Made by a program: the position numbers and the translations under genes. From the NCBI GenBank assembly GCA_936440205.1, contig OW387146.1, positions 46,986,426 through 47,050,425 of the forward strand: 64,000 nucleotides of DNA, given 5' to 3'. Below the pieces are notes generated by a model. The model saw only the letters and a list, made by a program, of their open reading frames with translations. It was not told the origin of the DNA and ran no database searches. Positions 57,447 to 64,000 of this stretch are shown here, piece after piece (position 1 is the stretch's first letter; each line of letters starts with the position of its first letter). This DNA comes from Lepidonotus clava. Taxonomy: Eukaryota > Annelida > Polychaeta > Phyllodocida > Polynoidae.

Positions 57447-58045
57447 ATCAGTCCAGAATCGGTCCAGGATCGGTCCCCTACCCATGGTCCACTGTGAAGC
57501 TGAAAATGGACCGATTCCTTGCTTCTTAGATTATATAAAAAATATGTATTGAATCGATGAAAAATATATCGTATTGTTAAATGATTGAAACAAAGCAAAT
57601 AAATTGTCAATTATCCCATCAATATCATTAATACAGTTATGAATATTAATTTAGTGTGTAGGAACAGAAATAAGTGAAAATAATAAATACTCCTCAGAGA
57701 GCACAAAATAAAAGTATCAAATGAATGTGCATTTAATTTTCTAAGTTATGTTGAAGTTTTCAATCGAATCAGCCGTAAAGTAAATTAGATAACATAAAAA
57801 ACGTATAGAATCAATCAAATCAATCCAGAATCGGTCCAAAAATATTAAACATGCTTAATAATTGTGTCGGTTCATTGTCGTTTTGAAATCGGTTGGGATT
57901 TTTTCTATTTCAACTGTCGGTTCTAAAATCAATTCTAAAAAAATCGGCTGACGTGATTCATGTCACAATTATTTTTCAACAGGACCGATTTTGGACCGAT
58001 TCTGGACTGATTCTGGACCGATTCTAGACTGATTTAGGAGATAGA
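57447..58045. repeat. Foldback with GGACCGATTCT units at 11-bp spacing
   Basis: The right arm (57982-58040) is five 11-bp units of GGACCGATTCT type. The left arm (57447-57480) holds three inverted units (ATCGGTCCAGA). Inner singles lie at 57505 and 57823-57840. The arms pair as inverted repeats about 500 bp apart. No coding capacity. Confidence 0.8.
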
Positions 58046-58650
58046 AAATATTTTGAAAATCGGTTCACTATTGGTCCAATTTTGTCGTAACATGGATCAC
58101 CGCCTTCACAGTCTCCCCTACCCTCAGCCAAGGGACGGATTTAGAGAGGGGCGGGTTTGCCAGTTCTCGCACACGCCGGAAATGTGTTGATTTCCGCCAT
58201 TTGCTTTAGCACTAGAGGTTTCGTTGGTTTTCACGACTATTTCTCATAAATCAATACTGATTTTCTACTATGTTCTAGATTAAGACCACAGCTATCCAAA
58301 TAATACATTTTCTCTCTGGGAATTAGTTACAAGTCAAGCTTCACGGCACTCGCTGCAGTGGGAACAATAGACTCGTGAGGAGTATAAACGTTCTAAATCA
58401 GAGTGGGGGTACCGGGACCCCGCACCTAGTACTGTCTTGGAGGCAAAGTTTTTATATTTAAACCCCCATAAACTGTAATATAAACAATGACCGAGGGGGA
58501 TTAGACCAGGGGCGAGGGGGATTAGGCTGGGTCAGGTCCCTCCCTGACCAAAACCGTCATTCCAGACATTCCTCAAGGTTTAAATGAAGGCACCCCATAA
58601 TCATAAAAGTAGACATAATCAAATCAAAAAAGTAATAATAGAAGATTTAA
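58046..58650. other. Intergenic DNA, no gene seen
   Basis: No ORF or named repeat was seen, apart from a local repeat of GAGGGGGATTAG near 58495-58530. Confidence 0.4.
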
Positions 58651-58653
58651 AAA

Positions 58654-58970
58654 TTGCAAAGGGGGCGTTCCGCGCAATCCCATCGGAGGGCTGTTTTGGA
58701 ATGAGGTAGAAACCTCCGGCCGTACGGCCTCCGGTCTCCACCTTATTCCATACAGCCATCCCATGGAGTTCTCTGGACTGCCCCCTTTGCAATTAAAATA
58801 TATCACGACATATTTCATAAATTATTCATAATCAAAAATAAAGGGCCCCTGAGAAAACATGTCATGGAAAGGGAGCGTTGAGGAACGACGTGGACACCTC
58901 CGGCCTCACGGCCTCCAGTCTCCACGTCGTTCCACGCTCCCTTGCCATGAGATGTTTTCTCAGTGCCCCT
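58654..58970 (-). repeat. Two hairpin MITE units
   Basis: Unit 1 (58654-58792) pairs TTGCAAAGGGGGC with GCCCCCTTTGCAA. Unit 2 (58843-58970) pairs CACTGAGAAAACATCTCATGG-like arms. Both close on the same core, CTCCGGCCGTACGGCC or a variant. The outer arms differ between units while pairing is kept. Confidence 0.8.
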
Positions 58971-59014
58971 GTTTTCCAATATTTCTTACCTAGTTATATT
59001 ATCTCTAACCTCTG

Positions 59015-59213
59015 ACCTCTGACCTAATTGTAAATAGCAGTATAACCTCTGACCTCTCCTGACCTAATTATAAAGTAGGTCATAATGACCTAATTATTCA
59101 ACTCTCTATTAGTCTACGAACCTATTTTAGACCTAAACTCAGTCGTAGTGACCTAGTGACTGACTTAGTAGCATTTGACATGCGCGTCAGCGACTCCATC
59201 ATACTACTGACAA
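59015..59213 (-). repeat. TAGGTCA module, copy 2
   Basis: This is the inverted copy of the 42.53 and 63.23 kb modules, with GTCAGCGACTCCATCATACTA at its right end and short direct repeats of CCTCTGACCT at 59012-59068. It adjoins the hairpin units at 58.65-58.97 kb, as the plus-strand copy does at 63.2-63.7 kb. Confidence 0.75.
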
Positions 59214-59249
59214 GTAAAAGCCTGGCCAGGGATCTTTAATTACTTAGAA

Positions 59250-60400
59250 ATATAGGTGTTGAGCCCGACAGCCCGAAATGGCCCGAAAGCCCGAGATGGC
59301 CCAAAAACCGGCCCCAGCCGAAAGACCAGCATGGTACGGAAGCCCAAAATCATAGGCAGTTGGCCCAGAACCAAGGGAATTCAGGTGTGATCTGCTTGGC
59401 ACAGCGCTACCATCCTTTAACCACGAGCGATGGCCCAAATTCCATGTTGTCTGGATTGACCAGTAGCCCGGCCCAAGCCCAGGACCATAGACCCGGTAAA
59501 CTCCCCCTAGTACAAGGACTCAATCCTCCTACCTCCGCGACAACGGCCCTCTGGGCACCTCTGACTGTGAGGAACGAACCACAGCCCAAAAAGCTCCATT
59601 GAACACCCTGCCCGAGTTCACCCTTGTGCGCGAGGCATGACTCTCGATCTTATAAGCTGGTCTCATGCCCAAAATTCAGAGAACGGAAATCCCGACACCC
59701 TGAAGAATATCACAACATCACAGTTTAAGAATTGTGTAAAATTATGGCTGTTCATCCATACCATAATTCAATACAATTATAGGTGTGTTGTGGGGTTTGA
59801 CTTGATTAAAGAGGTAAAAAAAACCTGCTTTCTGTGCTCCGAGAGCATCATCTATATTAGTATCTATAAAGTATAAATTTTACAATTTGATATTTCACAT
59901 GTATACTTCATAGGTAATCGAGTGGAGAAGCTGGGATGTTGTCCAAATACCTGCGTGACGTTCCTCGTTCCTTGGGAAGTTGGTGTTTCTGAACTCTACG
60001 ACGGAGAAACATGGGGGTTGTTTCGGTCCCGAGTCAAACAATGAGTTTGAGGAGGAAACCGAGGTGTAAGATTAAGAGTCGTGCCAGGCATACAAGGGTG
60101 AACGAACGGGACGGTTGAGGAGTCAGGGTGCTCGAGAATCGAGGGAGGAGTTTTTTTTTGGTAGGGCGTGTCTCGGGAATCAAGGCGGGTGATATGTGTG
60201 TGGTCTGGCCTGCCCGTTCCAGGAATCGGGACATTGCTTGCCTAGAGCTTGGTAGCGTGTGGCCGAGCGGGTTGCACCTTCATTCCTGCTCTGTTGGGTC
60301 AGCTGGTCGCTATTTTGGGCTTCCGTACCTGGCCGGCTTTTTGGTCTCGGGCTGTCTCTTGGGCTGATTCGGGCCTTCATACCATCTTTGGGCTTCTTTG
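59250..60400. repeat. Foldback with GCCCGAAA/TTCGGGC clusters
   Basis: The left end (59260-59345) has GCCCGAAATGGCCCGAAAG, GCCCGAGATGG and a GTACGGAAGCCCAAAAT block. The right end (60310-60400) carries the inverse: ATTTTGGGCTTCCGTACC, TCTCGGGCTGTCTC and TTCGGGCC. About 1.1 kb of unrelated sequence lies between. No transposase was found; ORFs inside have no domain. Confidence 0.7.
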
Positions 60401-61490
60401 TCCGATGTATAATGTACTGGTAACTTATCTCTTTTAGCTAAGATTTACTTGTTTACTACTAGTATTGCATATATCCGACTTAGGCCAATTTGGGGGCCAG
60501 ACATCTTAAAGAAGAGACGTGTGAACAGAGTGAGTAACAAGGAGGAACTGTTTATTTCGGGCCTTCATGCCCATTTTGGTGGTATAATAGTCTCAATCAC
60601 GCGACCATTCTGACGTTACATCCAGTTACAATATGGTTTTGTACTTTAGTGCAAGCTTTGGTCTACTTTTCGTACCGGTTTTGTACCTTACATTTGACAT
60701 TGATCATTTCACACAATTCATTCTAGTTCGAACGTTCGTACCTCTAAAAATAGATGAATGGATGATTCATCACACCTGTATCAGTGATTCTTAAGTGAAT
60801 GGTGTCACTCATAAAGCTGTTGGCCTTCCAACTCTGTCCTTGTGTCCACAGCAGCCTAAGGTCATTCAAAGTCTGACCTGCAGTCTAAACTGGTAACTGA
60901 AAGTTAACATACCATACCCTATGTGCATGTGTGCATGTTTTCCTTTGATTGCTCCTATTTTCACGCTGACAAAGTATTGAAGGTCTGGATTGATCCAGTG
61001 CATGACATCTCATAATAGATTGAGTACCTTGTGATAGATAAACTTTGTTCAAACATGTTGTTTGCATATAGATTAACCGGCTTACTAAAAAGAGTTGTAC
61101 ATCTATGATTGAGCAAGTAATTTTACAAAGTAGTCACGGTTGTCCTTTAGAATGAATGTATGAAATATGACATAGGAGTAATGGAAAATGCACAAGATTG
61201 GGATTTTAGGGTATGAGAATGTCATACCTAAAACGGGTATGGCATTTTATTATTCAGAAAAACATTTTATTTCTAAATTATATTTCACAAATCTATTTAT
61301 AACTATTAATAATATAAACATTCTATATTATTATTAATCTTCAATTATACATATCTAAGTTCTAATTATACATCGCCTATATTATATTTTATCAAACAAT
61401 AGCCTTTTATGCTCCATATGTAAAATATATATTATATATTAGCCATATAGCACTCCTGCTTTGAGGCTAGGCTGAGTAAAATAATAATCA
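60401..61490. other. Intergenic DNA, no gene seen
   Basis: TTTCGTACC and TTTTGTACTT words at 60640-60740 resemble those in the Polinton 2 insert at 36755-36900. The rest is AT-rich without genes. Confidence 0.4.
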
Positions 61491-61866
61491 TGTAACCCCC
61501 TGTGGGGCCTCCTTTGTTCTGACCAAAAGGGGCTCTAGCCCACATGTGGAGCCTCCTTCGTTCTGACCAATGGGGACAAAGGAGAGATAATAAAAAGGCT
61601 AATCACACACCCAGCCTCTCTCTTGGAGGCTGGAGCTGGGACTGTCAACATCTATTCTGCAACAAGAACCTGAGTCTGTGTTATTACTTACTATGCTTAG
61701 GAAGTACTACTACACCAAAACTTAAAGTACTTCAAGAACATAAAATTTGAAATCACGTCACAGGGCATCGTGACCTGTATTAGCCAATCGGCACAAGTTT
61801 TGGCGGTATATAAGACTGAGTTTTTTATGCAATAAACAGATCCTTCTGGGTTCTCTGAGTGTCAAC
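61491..61866 (+). mobile_element. Weak LTR-like block, fossil
   Basis: It starts TGTAACCCCC, holds TATATAAG at 61807-61814 and AATAAA at 61831-61836, and contains a local duplication of a TGTGGGGCCTCCTTTGTTCTG-like phrase. TATA and poly(A) words so close occur in some LTRs. No coding part adjoins it, and no terminal duplication was found. Confidence 0.25.
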
Positions 61867-63231
61867 ACTGTCTTCCTTTCAAGGGGTTTGGGAATGAAGA
61901 AATACCTAGTTATGAAGAACACGCACTAAACAGTACAGATAAGCCATTAGCCGACTATGTGGACCTATAGATCTACAAGGCAAGAAACAACCCAAAAACT
62001 TGAAAGATCCTGACCCTCTGTTTGGTTTTTGTATGCTAAATTGTTATTTTTTATCCTATGTCATTCAACTTTATATCTCTAGATGCTACACATTTTTCAT
62101 CTCTATTGGTATAAAAAGTATGGTCATATATTATATTGGTTTCAGAAACATTTTTATGTAAAGTATGGTGAAGTTAGAGAAGTTTCTAAAAAGTGCACCT
62201 ACAGTTAATAAGAAAACACAATAAAGAAATTCCCATCACACACTACAACACACCCTTCTATAGGTGAATGCAGGATGATCCCATTTTTCTTAAAAGCTGT
62301 TAAATTCCTGCCATTATGCTCTACTCTCCAAACAAACTCATGTATAGCCTGCTTGGAGATAGAAATGTTGAGGGCATCAAAGTTACCCATGTGAGATTAC
62401 GCACAGAGGGGGATCCCCCAGGCACTGAACATATCCGCATTATGTGCCAGATTGAATTCTATGGGGCAGTTTTCACTATATCTCCATACATACATATAAT
62501 TTCTGTCTAATTTTTGAAATATTAACGGATCAAGAATAGATCTCAAGTGAATAATTGTTGAAGAAAATATAAAAAGTGTTGCAAAACTAATGGGAGTTTT
62601 CACAATGTCCTGTACTATCAATTTTTTGTCTGTATTATCAATATACAAAAACAGCTGTTTCTTGCCTGGTGGATATACAAAAGGACTAAGATGAGAAATG
62701 AAGGTGTAGTTGTGAGCTAGCATGGACTTACATCAGTCGACATGATGGGCACAAGGAACAAACCATGGGGCACTAGGCCATCATGCTACTACTTTACCAT
62801 TCATGGTAAGTCTCCCGGCCACCCGTCTCTGGTCTGAGGAGGAGTCCACCCTCCACTTCCAATCCCTTTCCTCTCATTCCTACCACTGTATTGTAAAGTT
62901 GACCCTTCACAGCCTGCCTTCTCGGATCTCCTCTTACCTCGTCCATTCTATGCTCCTACACTCAAGCATGAGGTGAAGGACCTTTTACCTCAATTTGTGG
63001 ATCACGAGAGTGGTGGCTGCTGAAACTGACACAACATGATTATGTATCAATATGTCATGTCATGTTGCAACATCCCAATAGTATTTTCTACGTGAAGCAA
63101 TCACAACTTCTTGGAATGTTGTAATGTAATATCACAGAAACACATTATAAGAATGCTATTTTGTGATGTCACATTGTTTATTCTTTATTCTAGAGAAGTG
63201 GTTGAGATCCATCAAATCTACCTCTATGGAA
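61867..63231. other. Intergenic DNA with two protein-like minus-strand stretches
   Basis: Minus-strand frames at 62723-62397 and 62390-62205 are open (FVYPPGKKQLFLYIDN; AIHEFVWRVEHNGRNLTAFK) and lie close together, but no domain or clear splice site links them. The rest shows no gene. Confidence 0.35.
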
Positions 63232-63726
63232 CAGTAGTATGATGCAGTCGCTAGTGCGCAATGCTAAAGCTTCTAATTAGGTCACTGGGTCACTACGACC
63301 AAGTTTGTGTTGAAAATAGGTTCATAAACTAATAGAGTCTTTCAATAAATAGTTAATTACAACCTACTTTTATAAATTAGATCAAAGGTCATATAACTAG
63401 GTTGTAGGTCAGAATTATTGGAAAATGGGTCACTGGGAAAAGGTCCAGGGCAAGGGTGTGTGGAAGGAGGTGGAGACCAGAGGCCGTAAGGCCGGAAGTG
63501 TCCACCTCGTTCCTCAATGCCCCCTTGCCATGGGCCTTTTCCCAGTGACCCTTTATTATAAGGATATATTTTATGGACTATTCTAATGTTAATTACAAAG
63601 AGGGCACTGTGGGAAAAACCCTGGCAGGGGGTGTGAGGAATGGGGAGGAGACCAGAGACCTTCAGGTCAGAGGTCTCCACCTCATTCCTAAACACCCGCT
63701 GCCAGGGTTTTCCCCACAACACTTTG
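63232..63726 (+). repeat. TAGGTCA module, copy 3, followed by two hairpin units
   Basis: The module at 63232-63420 is followed by hairpin 3 (63426-63553, arms GGGTCACTGGGAAAAGG) and hairpin 4 (63596-63726, arms AAAACCCTGGCAG). This is the mirror image of the arrangement at 58.65-59.21 kb, so module and hairpins form one composite element of about 500-560 bp. It abuts the Polinton 3 polymerase relic. Confidence 0.75.
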
Positions 63727-64000
63727 CTTACTGGACCAAATTCTCTTGATTGTATTCTTGTGTACCCTGTCTTGTGATGTCTATGAAATATAATGGATGG
63801 ACCACCTACCAAATTACTCCGTAATTCATGTACGTCTTTGTCTTCCTCTGAGAGTATAATGTAAGGAAGAGTATCTGATGGCGTATTATCGAAAAGAAAT
63901 GTTTGTGTAAGTCCGGGAAGAGTGAGACCATCTTTGAACATATCTATCCCCTTTCACTAAAATATTTCATGTGTTGGTTTATAGCTTTTACAAAAGGTGC
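63727..64000 (-). mobile_element. Polinton (Maverick) relic 3, polymerase B fragment
   Basis: The minus strand reads IDMFKDG-like sequence, FLFDNTPSDTLPYIILSEED and SNLVGGPSIIFHRHHKTG, matching Polinton 1 at 53.4-53.6 kb. It continues off the right edge and is cut on its 3' side by the hairpin composite. The visible part shows few breaks. Fossil. Confidence 0.75.

Noticed and set aside
61491-61866. A firm LTR retrotransposon call
   Set aside because: Only TATA, AATAAA and a TG start are present. No target duplication, partner LTR or coding part was found, so it is kept as a weak feature.
1-64000. CRISPR array, bacterial operon or riboswitch
   Set aside because: The tandem repeats lack unique spacers of constant length, and introns, TATA boxes and poly(A) signals show animal DNA.

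Overview
The window is animal nuclear DNA. Host-type genes are split by short GT-AG introns, start behind TATA boxes and end at AATAAA signals. The last exon of a METTL24-like methyltransferase gene (an animal family) lies at 41.3-41.6 kb. Most of the rest is repeats: two LINEs of a CR1/L2/jockey-like group, three relics of Polinton (Maverick) elements, an EnSpm/CACTA-like transposase, tRNA-derived SINEs, MITEs and several foldback families. This mix suits an aquatic invertebrate, but the species cannot be fixed from the sequence.

Layout. 0.7-3.1 kb (+): small five-exon gene A with a PHD-like zinc finger. 4.0-9.5 kb: foldback DNA built on an 11-bp motif, plus MITEs. 10.8-11.5 kb: a tandem duplication. 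12.2-14.1 kb (-): broken EnSpm transposase. 14.4-15.5 kb (+): gene C, an unrecognised signal-peptide and membrane protein. 16.0-18.2 kb (+): gene B, a paralogue of gene A with the same exon plan. 18.2-21.1 kb (+): a 5'-truncated LINE in the 3' region of gene B, flanked by direct repeats of about 140 bp. 25.5-27.5 kb (+): five-exon gene D. 28.7-29.2 kb: a pyrimidine minisatellite. 29.4-37.7 kb (-): Polinton relic 2, split by a nearly full-length LINE whose first ORF region encodes coiled coil, NADAR and SGNH-hydrolase-like parts. 38.2-39.2 kb: two inverted SINEs. 43.1-55.4 kb (perhaps to 56.8): Polinton relic 1 with capsid, ATPase, integrase and polymerase B parts. 57.4-60.4 kb and 63.2-63.7 kb: foldback and hairpin repeats. 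63.7-64.0 kb (-): Polinton relic 3, running off the window.

The host genes do not form an obvious pathway. Genes A, B and C share an architecture: a TATA box 106-112 bp before the ATG and a very short first coding exon. A and B are clear paralogues with identical intron phases. The most unusual items are the NADAR plus SGNH-like ORF1 region of the LINE, the undescribed PHD-like gene pair, gene D's tandem splice acceptor with a built-in stop, and unrelated foldback families that share an 11-bp period.
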